Shown in pieces: positions 25,285-34,917 of a DNA stretch of 64,000 nt. The translations under genes and the position numbers were made by a program. How positions within the stretch are numbered: position 1 is the stretch's first letter; every line of letters begins with the position of its first letter. This DNA comes from Xaviernesmea oryzae (lineage in GTDB: Bacteria > Pseudomonadota > Alphaproteobacteria > Rhizobiales > Rhizobiaceae): positions 186,001-250,000 of the forward strand of contig NZ_FOAM01000005.1 of NCBI RefSeq assembly GCF_900109605.1, written 5' to 3'. The notes beneath the pieces were generated by a model. The model had not been told where the DNA came from. It did no database searches and worked only from the letters and a program-made list of their open reading frames with translations.

Positions 25285-26193
25285 ATGTTCGATTATCCTG
25301 CCCTTGCGGCTGTGGCCGCCGTGGTCGAGACCGGCAGTTTCGAGCGCGCCGCCCGCAAGCTCTCTGTGACCCCATCGGCGATCTCGCAGCGCGTGCGCCA
25401 GTTGGAGGAGCGGCTGGGCCTGGTTTTGATCCAGCGAGGCGCGCCGTGCAAGGCAACGGAGAAAGGCGCCTGGCTCTGCCGGCATATGGAGCATGTCGGC
25501 ATGCTCGAAGCCACGCTTCTGAAGAGCCTCCCGGGGCTGGGGCCGCAGGCAGGCGCTGGCGCTGCGCCACGGGTCACGCTGCGGCTCGCCGTCAACGCGG
25601 ACAGCCTTGCGACCTGGTTCCTGCCGGCCGCCGCGGCCTATAACAAGGATGACCTGGCGCTGCTCGACATTGCTGTCGATGACCAGGACCATACGGCGGA
25701 TTGGCTGAGGCGCGGCCAGGTGGTGGCGGCGGTTACGGCGCTCGGCCGGCCGGTGCAGGGCTGCAAGCGCCAGCCGCTCGGCGCGCTGCGCTATCATGCC
25801 ACCGCCAGCCCGGCTTACGTCGCTCGACATTTTCCGCAGGGCGTCTCACCGGAAGCGATTGCCGCCGCCCCTGCCCTGACCTTCAACACCAAGGACCGGC
25901 TGCAGAGCGACTGGATCGCCAAGGCGCTGGGCCGCGAGATCGCCCACCCCACCCACTGGCTGCCCTCGTCGCAAAGCTTCGTCGATGGCGCTTTGCTGGG
26001 CCTCGGCTGGGGCATGAACCCGGCGCCGCTGGTGAAAGCGCATCTGGAGGCGGGGCGGCTGGTCGAGCTTATGCCCGGCATCTGCATCGACACGCCGCTC
26101 GACTGGCAGGTGAACCGGCTGATGGCCGAGGAGATCAAGCCGCTGACGCGCGCCATCCTGGCTGCCGCACGAGAGGGGCTGGTCCAACCTTGA
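25285..26193 (+). CDS. argP: LysR-family regulator ArgP/LysG
   Basis: 302 residues. The N-terminal helix-turn-helix is GSFERAARKLSVTPSAISQR followed by VRQLEERLGLVLIQR. The C-terminal effector domain has the ArgP pattern: LRLAVNADSLATWFLPA, PSSQSFVDGALLGLGWGMNP. ArgP/LysG activates the exporter gene when lysine or arginine accumulates. It is divergent from argO across 115 bp, which should hold the shared binding site. The ATG at 25285 gives the classic MFDYPALAAVAAVVETGSF opening. Confidence 0.88.
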   Translation: MFDYPALAAVAAVVETGSFERAARKLSVTPSAISQRVRQLEERLGLVLIQRGAPCKATEKGAWLCRHMEHVGMLEATLLKSLPGLGPQAGAGAAPRVTLRLAVNADSLATWFLPAAAAYNKDDLALLDIAVDDQDHTADWLRRGQVVAAVTALGRPVQGCKRQPLGALRYHATASPAYVARHFPQGVSPEAIAAAPALTFNTKDRLQSDWIAKALGREIAHPTHWLPSSQSFVDGALLGLGWGMNPAPLVKAHLEAGRLVELMPGICIDTPLDWQVNRLMAEEIKPLTRAILAAAREGLVQP

Positions 26194-26287
26194 GAAAGCC
26201 ATCCATCACGCGGATGAATCGGTCGGGCGGAACCGATTCCAAGAAGTCGTTGGACCCGTGATTCCCGCATGAGCGAGACTCGCGCTC

Positions 26288-26557
26288 ATGCCAGCCTCTC
26301 TCAGCCTGCCCATTCACCTGCGCCGCATAGACCCCGCGCGCAACATGGCCCGCTTCTACCGCCTGACCTTGGAGCCGAGCCTGTTTGGCCCAGTATCCAT
26401 GGTTCGGGAATGGGGCCGTATCGGCACGCGCGGCCACAGGCGCATCGACCTCTTCGACCGGCCGCAGGAGGCGGAAGCGGCGCATGAGGCCCTGCTCCGC
26501 CAAAAGCTTGCCCGCGGCTACAGGCCCTGCGTGGCGGCCACGCCCGATACGGCTTGA
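26288..26557 (+). CDS. WGR-domain protein
   Basis: 89 residues, almost entirely one WGR domain: NMARFYRLTLEPSLFGPVSM, then VREWGRIGTRGHRRIDLF with the W-G-R triplet, then helix EAEAAHEALLRQKLARGYRP. WGR domains bind DNA or RNA ends in PARPs and occur as free small proteins in rhizobia, often near DNA-repair genes. No partner is adjacent here. The ATG at 26288 is 95 bp after argP; operon membership is doubtful. Confidence 0.78.
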   Translation: MPASLSLPIHLRRIDPARNMARFYRLTLEPSLFGPVSMVREWGRIGTRGHRRIDLFDRPQEAEAAHEALLRQKLARGYRPCVAATPDTA

Positions 26558-26582
26558 GCGCAAGGCAGGCTTGTGCGCCGCG

Positions 26583-27626
<1,044 letters not shown>

Positions 27627-27754
27627 TGCAGGGGCTCCCTCTACCGAACAGGCGTGCACCTGCGCTTAGACTGCGAAATGCGTCGCCGCGCCAGACCCTT
27701 CGGGCGACAGGACATCCGAAAACTGCAGGACTGCTCGCCCTTGCAAATCCCGCA

Positions 27755-28462
27755 TCAGACCTCTTCGGCGCGAAAGCCCTTGATTGCCGCCTGCCAGAAA
27801 TCCGGATCGGCATAGTCGGTCGGATCGGCAATGCCGGCGAGATGAAAGGCCTCGCGCCGTTCCACGCAGGTTCCGCACCGTCCACAATGGCGCAGATCGC
27901 CCTTGTAGCAGGACCAGGTCTCGGCAAAGGGCACCTGATATCGGGCGCCATCGCTGACGATATCCGCCTTCGACAGGCGGACATACGGCGTGACGAGTTG
28001 GATCGAGGCGTATCCATCGAGCGCGGCATCCTGCATCGCCTGAAAGGCATCGATGAAGGCAGGCCGGCAATCGGGATAGATGAAGTGATCGCCCCCATGC
28101 ACGGCGGCGGCCACCGCCTCCGCGCCGCGCGCGGCCGCCAGGCCGAAGGCGACGGCCAGCATAATGGCGTTGCGGTTGGGCACGACGGTCGCCTTCATCG
28201 TCTCCTCGGCATAATGCCCGTCAGGCACGTCCACATCGTCGGTCAACGCCGAGCCGGTCAGCTGCCGTCCAACCGGCGAGAGATCGATGACATCATGCGG
28301 CACACCGAGCCTGGCCGCCGCGCGGGCGGCAAAGTCCAGCTCCTTCTTGTGTCGCTGACCGTAATCGAAGGAGAGAAGCCCCATAAGGGTCTGCGTTGCG
28401 GCGATGCGGTGCGCGAGCGTGACCGAATCTAGCCCTCCCGAACAGACGACGATGGTTTTCAT
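27755..28462 (-). CDS. queC: 7-cyano-7-deazaguanine synthase QueC
   Basis: 235 residues. The N-terminal PP-loop is VVCSGGLDSVTLAHR, followed by LLSFDYGQRHKKELDFA, VPNRNAIMLAVAFGLAAARG, GDHFIYPDCRPAFID and the zinc site SCYKGDLRHCGRCGTCVERR with four Cys. The enzyme converts 7-carboxy-7-deazaguanine, ammonia and ATP to preQ0, a step in queuosine biosynthesis. No queD, queE or queF gene is adjacent, so the pathway is split in this genome. Length is normal. Confidence 0.95.
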   Translation of the reverse strand: MKTIVVCSGGLDSVTLAHRIAATQTLMGLLSFDYGQRHKKELDFAARAAARLGVPHDVIDLSPVGRQLTGSALTDDVDVPDGHYAEETMKATVVPNRNAIMLAVAFGLAAARGAEAVAAAVHGGDHFIYPDCRPAFIDAFQAMQDAALDGYASIQLVTPYVRLSKADIVSDGARYQVPFAETWSCYKGDLRHCGRCGTCVERREAFHLAGIADPTDYADPDFWQAAIKGFRAEEV

Positions 28463-28601
28463 GGTGAGCGCCTTTCGTCACGACAGATATGCAGCGGGCC
28501 TTGGCGCAGGGGTCGCACCGGCGTGTCTGGGCAGCCCAGGCGGTTTGCCGTGCGTGATGACAGCTGTCAACTTTTTTGAAAACAGCGAGTCGTTTGGAAA
28601 A

Positions 28602-30410
28602 TCAGGCGCGCAAGCGCGCAGCGGATGTGCGCTCGTCCGAAAGGACGGAACCCTCGGCATCGATGCAGACCCGGTTTCGTCCAGTCTCCTTGGCCTTGTA
28701 AAGCGCGGCATCCGCTGCGGCCATAATGCTTTGCCAGGCTTGAAAATCCGAGGGACCGACGGCAACGCCGAAACTGGCAGTGATGCGTAGCGGCGCCTTG
28801 CCCGGAAGCTCAAAAGAGAGATCGGCAATCGAGCGGCGCAAGGTTTCCGCCATGACGGCAGCCTGCTCCAGCTCGCCCGCAACGGTCAGGATCGCGAACT
28901 CCTCGCCGCCGAAGCGCGCGACCGTGGCAATGGCGCCGCTGGCGTCCCGCACGCGCTCGAGATGCTTGGCAAGACCGACAAGGATGTCGTCGCCCGTCAG
29001 ATGGCCATGCGTGTCGTTGATGGCCTTGAACCGGTCGATATCGATCAGGATCAGGGCTGTCTGGCGCTGGTCGCGTTCGCGCTGACGCACGATCAGCTCC
29101 AGTGCCCGGCGGTTGTGCAGGCCGGTCAGCGCGTCGGTCTCGGACATGCGCATGGTCTGCTGCAGCAGGCGCTCCCGCTCGGCCAGCCGCTGGTCAAGCG
29201 CATCGAGCGCGGTAAACAGCTCGGCCAGTTCACCGCGATGGAGCCTGTCACCGGCCGCTGCCAGGCGCTCTCCGCGGCTCAGCTGCATCACCGCATCATG
29301 CGCGGTCACCAGCGGCGCGAAGATGGCGCGCGCGAGAAGGCGGCTCATGGCCAGAAGGATTACGGCGATCAGCACCGTCATTGCCGCGAAGGAGGCGATC
29401 TTCATCAGCGCGGCCCAGCGCCGCGCTTCGAACCGTTCGAGCATCGCCCCGAGGATCGCTTCGCGCGCAACATCGAGAGGGCGCAGGACGCGGCCGAATT
29501 CCTCGGTCATCTGGATGGCGTTGATCGAATAGGGCTTCTTCTCGATGCTGTCGAAGATCACCCGGTTGAGCAGCGCCAGCCCATCCTGCAGGAAGCCGAC
29601 CCGCACCGCATTGATCGTATCGGCCATGCGCAAGTCGGTCTCGGCCGCCAGATCCTGCTCGATCATCGACCAGAGCTGGAGAACGCGGCCCTCCATGCGC
29701 CGGGCGGCAATGATGTTGGCAAGCGGCAGCGGCTCGCCCAGCGTCAACGGCACGATGACGGCGGCGCGCAGCCGTCCGCTGTAGTCACGCAGCTCAGCCA
29801 GCATACGCCCGAAAAAGACGGTGCTGGTCAGGTCGCCATCCTCGCGCGATAAGCGGCGCGCCTGCATATCGATCAGTTCTTCGTAAAGGTCGGAAACGAC
29901 CAGCTCCTTGTCCACAGCCTCCTGAAGAGCGTCGCTGGTCAGTTGCGCGGTCGGAAGCACGGCCAGAGCATCGATCCGGCCACGGGCTGTGCTCAGCGCC
30001 GTGTGCAGCCGGTCCAGGATCTTTGCCGTCTCGCTCGTGGGGTCGCGGGCCTCGGGCAAGGCCTGGACCAGATCACGCAGGCCCTGGTCGGCCCGAGCCC
30101 GCCGCGTGGCAAGCTTTTGAATTAGAACGGGAGGTGCGGTGGAGCCTGCGCCGATGATGAGATGCGAGGGATTGCGCTCGGACGACAGCCGGCTGGAGAC
30201 ATCGAGCACCAGGCGATAGCGCTCGATCTGCCGGAGGTCATCGTTCGCCGTTACGAAATCGCGATAGGATCGGCTGAGCACCACAGCGGCGAAAATTCCG
30301 GTGCACAATAGCGTTACGATCACGCCCAGCCTGAAGAGGCCGTCGAGCCGCGCAATATCCCCGATCGATCGCAATTTCCGGTTCAAACTGGCGCTTTCAT
30401 CACGCTGCAC
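28602..30410 (-). CDS. Membrane-anchored GGDEF diguanylate cyclase
   Basis: About 602 residues from a GTG at 30408-30410; the open frame continues to an ATG at 30524, whose extra 38 residues look non-native. One membrane helix lies near the N terminus (RLGVIVTLLCTGIFAAVVLS). A long periplasmic helical sensor of about 280 residues follows, then a second helix (IASFAAMTVLIAVILLAMSR), a HAMP-like linker, and a C-terminal GGDEF domain (ALTGLHNRRALELIV, DIDRFKAINDTHGHLTGDDI, ARFGGEEFAIL). The signature is intact, so it should make cyclic di-GMP. The RxxD inhibitory site is not present before GGEEF. Signal unknown. Confidence 0.83.
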   Translation of the reverse strand: MQRDESASLNRKLRSIGDIARLDGLFRLGVIVTLLCTGIFAAVVLSRSYRDFVTANDDLRQIERYRLVLDVSSRLSSERNPSHLIIGAGSTAPPVLIQKLATRRARADQGLRDLVQALPEARDPTSETAKILDRLHTALSTARGRIDALAVLPTAQLTSDALQEAVDKELVVSDLYEELIDMQARRLSREDGDLTSTVFFGRMLAELRDYSGRLRAAVIVPLTLGEPLPLANIIAARRMEGRVLQLWSMIEQDLAAETDLRMADTINAVRVGFLQDGLALLNRVIFDSIEKKPYSINAIQMTEEFGRVLRPLDVAREAILGAMLERFEARRWAALMKIASFAAMTVLIAVILLAMSRLLARAIFAPLVTAHDAVMQLSRGERLAAAGDRLHRGELAELFTALDALDQRLAERERLLQQTMRMSETDALTGLHNRRALELIVRQRERDQRQTALILIDIDRFKAINDTHGHLTGDDILVGLAKHLERVRDASGAIATVARFGGEEFAILTVAGELEQAAVMAETLRRSIADLSFELPGKAPLRITASFGVAVGPSDFQAWQSIMAAADAALYKAKETGRNRVCIDAEGSVLSDERTSAARLRA

Positions 30411-30524
30411 GACACAGACCCGCCCAAAGCTGATCGGCCGGGAGGGTAAGCGTCGGCCGCAGCGGGCGGTTTTACACAGCAGGAGCTTACGAAGAACCCC
30501 TTCCCGGAACCTTAAGATCGGCAA

Positions 30525-30869
30525 AATTTCGCGTCACGCGTGTCTTAATAGTCACGGCTCGCTTAATTATAGCGCGGACATGAACGGATAGGCGGCGAAT
30601 GATTGCCGCTTTTGGTTGAGGCCGCACACCGTAAATTGGTCGTCAGAGTATGGTTCGAACGCGGCTATGCACAGGGCTGGCGCTTCTGAAGAAGCACGAA
30701 GGCAAGGCGCAGTTTGGTTCCGCAAATGATTGTAGCGGAGCAAGGCGGCTGTTGGCTTGCGGCCAGAAATCAGGTCCCGCCTACGGTTGACAGGCCGGGA
30801 CGGCAGCGGCCATAAGCGCGGCCTTTCGACCCGCTGCCGCGATCATCCTGCCAAAACCGGAGCCAGCCG
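30525..30869 (+). other. Intergenic region between GGDEF and DUF930 genes
   Basis: No gene is visible. The left part is AT-rich (about 30540-30600) and may hold the cyclase promoter. The right part has a plus-strand TTGACA at 30787-30792 with CCATAA at 30810-30815 after 17 bp, and a perfect 9-bp hairpin (30801-30809 with 30831-30839). Confidence 0.5.
30801..30839 (+). promoter_or_regulatory. Promoter-overlapping hairpin upstream of the DUF930 gene
   Basis: CGGCAGCGG (30801-30809) pairs exactly with CCGCTGCCG (30831-30839). The left arm lies inside the spacer of the TTGACA-N17-CCATAA candidate promoter and the right arm ends 30 bp before the start codon. It could be an operator or a leader hairpin. 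Confidence 0.35.
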
Positions 30870-31271
30870 TTGAAACACACAAGCCTCTTCATCCTGGTTA
30901 GCCTTCTCGCCACCGGAACGTCCGCGCCGGTCTTTGCGCTGAGCAACGAGCGCCTGAACGGCCAATTGATGAAGCTCGATCCGGAAACGCGACTGGAACA
31001 GACCTGCGATACGGAGGTGATGGACCAGATCAATCGCGAGCGCAGCCGCTTCAATGTCGACAAGGTCATCGCCTACACCTTCAAGGACCCGGTCATCAAA
31101 GCCAATCTGATGGAAGCGCCGGGTGCGGCCCTGCGCAGCAATGGCCGCTGGTACCGGCTGTCCTTCCGCTGCCAGACCGGACCGCGCCATCTCGATGCGC
31201 ATCAGTTGGACTATACACTTGGAGCCGAGATTCCGCGTGCCGAGTGGCCAGCGCATTACCTCTACGATTGA
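30870..31271 (+). CDS. DUF930-domain secreted protein
   Basis: 133 residues, TTG start at 30870 with GGAG 7 bp upstream. A signal peptide covers residues 1-24 (KHTSLFILVSLLATGTSAPV, cleavage near VFA). The mature part follows the DUF930 pattern: LMKLDPETRLEQTCDTEVMD, VIAYTFKDP, GAALRSNGRWYRLSFRCQTG, and an ending IPRAEWPAHYLYD. Two Cys residues probably form a disulfide in the periplasm. The family is common in rhizobia and Brucella and has no assigned function. Confidence 0.8.
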   Translation: MKHTSLFILVSLLATGTSAPVFALSNERLNGQLMKLDPETRLEQTCDTEVMDQINRERSRFNVDKVIAYTFKDPVIKANLMEAPGAALRSNGRWYRLSFRCQTGPRHLDAHQLDYTLGAEIPRAEWPAHYLYD

Positions 31272-31306
31272 AGCGGATTGAGGCCAGGGCGCGAATGCCC
31301 GACCTG

Positions 31307-32032
31307 TCAGGTCGATGACGCCGGCGTGAAGCGGGCCACCAGCGCATGCCGGTCTCCGGGATAGGTGAAGCGCACATGCGTGACCGGGCCTTCCTGGCTC
31401 CAGGTCCTCCGCTCGACCACGAGACAGGGTGTGCCGCGCGGCAGGTGCAGCGCCGCCGCGGCATCAGCACTCGCGCCGATAGCCTGGATCCTGTGCTCCG
31501 CCGTGCTCCAAGGGACCTGGCTGACAAGCCAGGGGCCTGGCGGCAGGATGGTAAAATCGGCCGTGGCGGCATCCGGCACCGTGGCGAGATTGATCAGCCG
31601 CTCTTCCAGACAAAAGGGGTGTCCGCCGGCCTGGTGCAGGCAGGTCACCTCGAAAAGCGACGCACCCTTGTCCAGGTCCAGCCGCCGAAGATCCTCCGCC
31701 TTGGCCAGCCGCTTCCTGGCGCCGATGAGCGAAAACGCATAGGGCAGGTTGAGAGATTGAACCTCTGCCTGGATGTCGTGGATCTCCAGCACGGCCGACT
31801 GCGCCTGGGGCTGGGTGACGAAGCTGCCCGACTTGCGCCGCCTTTCGATCAGGCCGGCCTTGGCAAGCTGCGACAGCACCTTGTTGACGGTCATGCGCGA
31901 ACAGCCGTAGCGCTCCGCCAGATCGACCTCGAAGGGAATGCGCGTGCCCGGCGGCCAGCGGCCCGACACGATGTTTCCCTCAATGTCTGTGAGGATGCGC
32001 TGGTGCAGCGTCTTGTCCCGGCCTTCGTCCAT
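31307..32032 (-). CDS. hutC: GntR-family repressor of histidine utilisation, HutC
   Basis: 241 residues. The N-terminal winged helix has the GntR/HutC form: HQRILTDIEGNIVSGRWPPG, then IPFEVDLAERYGCSRMTVNK. The C-terminal UTRA domain binds urocanate in known HutC proteins (GHPFCLEERLINLATVP, then RGTPCLVVERRTW). It lies 140 bp downstream of hutF on the same strand. The perfect palindrome at 33613-33624 is its likely operator. ATG at 32030-32032. Confidence 0.92.
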   Translation of the reverse strand: MDEGRDKTLHQRILTDIEGNIVSGRWPPGTRIPFEVDLAERYGCSRMTVNKVLSQLAKAGLIERRRKSGSFVTQPQAQSAVLEIHDIQAEVQSLNLPYAFSLIGARKRLAKAEDLRRLDLDKGASLFEVTCLHQAGGHPFCLEERLINLATVPDAATADFTILPPGPWLVSQVPWSTAEHRIQAIGASADAAAALHLPRGTPCLVVERRTWSQEGPVTHVRFTYPGDRHALVARFTPASST

Positions 32033-32172
32033 GCTGCTCTTTTCTCAGCTCCGCTCGATGCGCACGCGCGTCCTCTTCCATCACCCCGCATCCGCCCGTC
32101 TCTCAGCCAAGATGATGGAGATGCGGAAAGCGGCAAGATCGTTTCGCTGCCGCGACGGTCCATCGCTGGCAT

Positions 32173-33519
32173 TCAAGCCTCCATCAGGTCGGCCATGGCG
32201 GCCTTGAATCGGCTGTTGATGGCCTCGCGATGGCGGTGACGGCCCTTTTCCACCTGCCGCACGCCGCCGGTCCACACACTATCGACCGCGACAGTGCCGG
32301 CAAAGATCCAGTGGTCGAGAATGCGGTCGCCAGCCGCGCCGGGTATGCCGCTGAGATCGAGCGAAACGAGATCGGCTGCCATACCGGCGCTCAAGCCGAC
32401 GGGCGCTGCCAGCGCGCGGCCGCCACCATCCAAGGCCGCGGAAAACAGGCGTCCGCCGGTCGAGCAGCCGCTCTTCGCGATGACGTTGCGCGCGCGATGG
32501 GCAAGGCGCTGCGAATATTCGAGCTGCCGCAATTCCTGATCGAGCGCGATCAGCACGTTCGAATCGGAGCCGATGCCGAAACGGCCTCCGGCCTGCAGGA
32601 AGGCGGGCGCGGCAAAGGTGCCGTCGCCCAGATTGGCCTCGGTGATCGGGCAGAGGCCGGCAATAGCGCCGGCAGCAGCCATGGCCTGCACCTCTGCATT
32701 GGTCATGTGGGTTGCATGAATCAGGCACCAATTGCTGTCGACGGGCGCGTGTTCGAGCAGCCATTCCACCGGTCGCGCGCCGGACCAGGCGACACAATCC
32801 TCCACCTCTTTTACCTGTTCGGCCACGTGGATATGCACCGGCCCCTCGCCCGCCAGCGGCAGCAATGCCGCCAGCTCGTCCGGCGTCACCGCGCGCAGGC
32901 TGTGTGGTGCCAGGCCCAGCCGAAAGCCGGGCAGCGTTACTCCCATCGCGCGGCAGCGCTCAAGAAGATCGGCGAACGCATCGATCCCGTGGATAAACCG
33001 CCGCTGTCCCTCGATCGGCGCGGCGCCGGCAAAGCCGGAATGCGCATAAAACACTGGAAGCAGCGTCAGCCCGATCCCAGCGCTCTGGCTTGCCGCAGCA
33101 ATGCGCTCCGAGAGCTCGGCGGGATTTTCATAGGGCCGGCCGTCGCGGTCATGATGCAGATAGTGAAACTCGCCGACGCGACCAAAGCCGGCTTCCAGCA
33201 TCTCCATGTAGAGCTGCGCGGCCACCGCCTCGACATGCTCCGGCGTCATCGACAGGGCAAAGCGATACATCACGGTTCGCCAGCTCCAGAAGCTGTCGTC
33301 GCCTGGCCCCCGCTCCTCCGCAAGCCCGGCCATGGCACGCTGAAAGGCATGGCTGTGCAGATTGGGCATGGCCGGAACCAGCGCGGCACAGCGCTCGTCC
33401 CCCGGCCCCGGCTCGACGCCGGTTTCCACGCGGTCGATCCGGCCGGAAGAGAGCGTCAGCCGCACATTTTCGGCCCAGCCCTGCGGCAGAAGCGCCGACT
33501 GCGCATGCAATGTCACCAT
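32173..33519 (-). CDS. hutF: Formimidoylglutamate deiminase HutF
   Basis: 448 residues, amidohydrolase family. The metal site is in PAMPNLHSHAFQRAMAGLAE (H-x-H), with HVAEQVKEVEDCV, LIHATHMTNAEV and FGIGSDSNVLIALDQELRQL (metal Asp) further on. It converts N-formimidoyl-L-glutamate to N-formyl-L-glutamate and ammonia, which HutG then deformylates. This is the five-step route found in Pseudomonas and rhizobia. It is divergent from hutI across 132 bp that hold the operator. Start ATG with GGGAG upstream. Confidence 0.93.
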   Translation of the reverse strand: MVTLHAQSALLPQGWAENVRLTLSSGRIDRVETGVEPGPGDERCAALVPAMPNLHSHAFQRAMAGLAEERGPGDDSFWSWRTVMYRFALSMTPEHVEAVAAQLYMEMLEAGFGRVGEFHYLHHDRDGRPYENPAELSERIAAASQSAGIGLTLLPVFYAHSGFAGAAPIEGQRRFIHGIDAFADLLERCRAMGVTLPGFRLGLAPHSLRAVTPDELAALLPLAGEGPVHIHVAEQVKEVEDCVAWSGARPVEWLLEHAPVDSNWCLIHATHMTNAEVQAMAAAGAIAGLCPITEANLGDGTFAAPAFLQAGGRFGIGSDSNVLIALDQELRQLEYSQRLAHRARNVIAKSGCSTGGRLFSAALDGGGRALAAPVGLSAGMAADLVSLDLSGIPGAAGDRILDHWIFAGTVAVDSVWTGGVRQVEKGRHRHREAINSRFKAAMADLMEA

Positions 33520-33595
33520 GGAAAGCCACTCCCTGTCTCTTCGGTCTCGTCACGCCTCACCGGATGACGGGATGGCGCCTGCCTCGAAATTCCGC

Positions 33596-33624
33596 TTGTC
33601 AGCCTGCTTATTATGTATATACAT
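33596..33624 (+). promoter_or_regulatory. HutC operator overlapping the hutI promoter
   Basis: ATGTATATACAT at 33613-33624 is a perfect 12-bp palindrome of the HutC type (core TGTATATACA). TTGTCA at 33596-33601 and TATACA at 33618-33623 form a -35/-10 pair with 16-bp spacing, so the operator covers the -10 box. Since it lies in the only gap between hutF and hutI, one site can control both arms. Confidence 0.75.
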
Positions 33625-33651
33625 GTTCGCAGCGAAGAAAAGGTGCAATCG

Positions 33652-34917
33652 ATGTCTCAAGACGATTTCGACCTGAGGGGAGACGGGCGCGAACCGGCAG
33701 GGCCGAGGCTTTGGCGCAATGCCCGCCTGGCCACTCTCGCACCGGATCGTCCGGGCCTCGGCATCATCGAGCATGGCGCAATCCTCGCTGATCGCGGCCG
33801 TATCGTCTATGCTGGCCCGCAGGCGGCGCTGCCGTCGAGCCTGCCTGCGGGAACGCAGACCATCGATCTCGATGGCCGCTGGGTCACGCCGGGCCTGGTC
33901 GATTGCCACAGCCACATCGTCCATGGCGGCAACCGCGCCCGTGAATTCGAAATGCGGCTGCAAGGCGCGAGCTATGAAGAAATCGCGCGCGCAGGCGGCG
34001 GTATCGTTTCCTCGGTCAAGGCCACCAATGCGCTGTCCGTCGAGGGCCTTGTCGAAAGCGCGCTGCCCCGCGTCGATACGCTGATCGGCGAAGGTGTCAC
34101 CACGTTGGAGGTCAAATCCGGCTATGGGCTGAGCCGCGAGGGCGAGATCCGCATGCTCAAGGCAGCGCGCGCGCTCGGCAATATCCGGCCGCTTCGCATC
34201 GCCACCAGCTACCTCGCCGCTCATGCCTTGCCGGCCAATTACAGGGGCCGTGCGGATGCCTATCTCAACGAGGTCGTCCTGCCTGGTCTGGACGAAGCGC
34301 ATGCGGCCGGACTGGTCGACGCGGTCGATGGCTTCTGTGAGGGGATCGCTTTTTCGCCTGCTGAAATCGCCCGCGTCTTCGACCGCGCCACCGCTCTTGG
34401 CCTGCCAGTCAAGCTGCATGCCGAGCAGCTCTCCAATCTCGGTGGGGCAAAGCTTGCCGCTTCCTATGGCGCGCTCTCGGCGGATCATCTGGAATATCTC
34501 GACGAAGACGGCATCGCCGCCATGGCCAAGGCCGGCACCGTCGCCGTGCTGCTGCCCGGCGCCTTCTATGCCATTCGCGAGACGCAGGCGCCGCCGGTGG
34601 CGGGCCTGCGCCAGGCCGGCGTGCCCATTGCGATTGCCACGGACTGCAATCCCGGCACCTCGCCGCTGACCTCGCTGCTGCTGACCATGAATATGGCGGC
34701 CACGTTCTTCGGTCTGACGGTGGAAGAGTGCCTTGCCGGCATAACCCGCGAAGGCGCGCGCGCGCTTGGCCTGCTTGCCGAGATCGGCACGCTCGAAGCT
34801 GGCAAATCCGCCGATTTGGCGATCTGGTCGATCGGAAGCCCGGCAGAGCTGGTCTACCGCATCGGCTTCAACCCGCTCCATGCACGCATTTACAAAGGCG
34901 AGGAAACCCGTCGATGA
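33652..34917 (+). CDS. hutI: Imidazolonepropionase HutI
   Basis: 421 residues from the ATG at 33652 behind AAAAGGTG; a start 13 codons upstream falls inside the operator and is rejected. The metal motif is [20 protein letters not shown]. Further HutI landmarks are [56 protein letters not shown] and [19 protein letters not shown]. It opens the imidazolone ring of 4-imidazolone-5-propionate to give formimidoylglutamate. The stop overlaps hutH by 4 bp. Confidence 0.95.
   Translation: MSQDDFDLRGDGREPAGPRLWRNARLATLAPDRPGLGIIEHGAILADRGRIVYAGPQAALPSSLPAGTQTIDLDGRWVTPGLVDCHSHIVHGGNRAREFEMRLQGASYEEIARAGGGIVSSVKATNALSVEGLVESALPRVDTLIGEGVTTLEVKSGYGLSREGEIRMLKAARALGNIRPLRIATSYLAAHALPANYRGRADAYLNEVVLPGLDEAHAAGLVDAVDGFCEGIAFSPAEIARVFDRATALGLPVKLHAEQLSNLGGAKLAASYGALSADHLEYLDEDGIAAMAKAGTVAVLLPGAFYAIRETQAPPVAGLRQAGVPIAIATDCNPGTSPLTSLLLTMNMAATFFGLTVEECLAGITREGARALGLLAEIGTLEAGKSADLAIWSIGSPAELVYRIGFNPLHARIYKGEETRR

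Noticed and set aside
30410-30524. N-terminal 38-residue extension of the cyclase at 28602
   Set aside because: The extension has Arg/Cys-rich out-of-character sequence, and the GTG at 30410 leads straight into the membrane-anchored protein; treated as upstream region.
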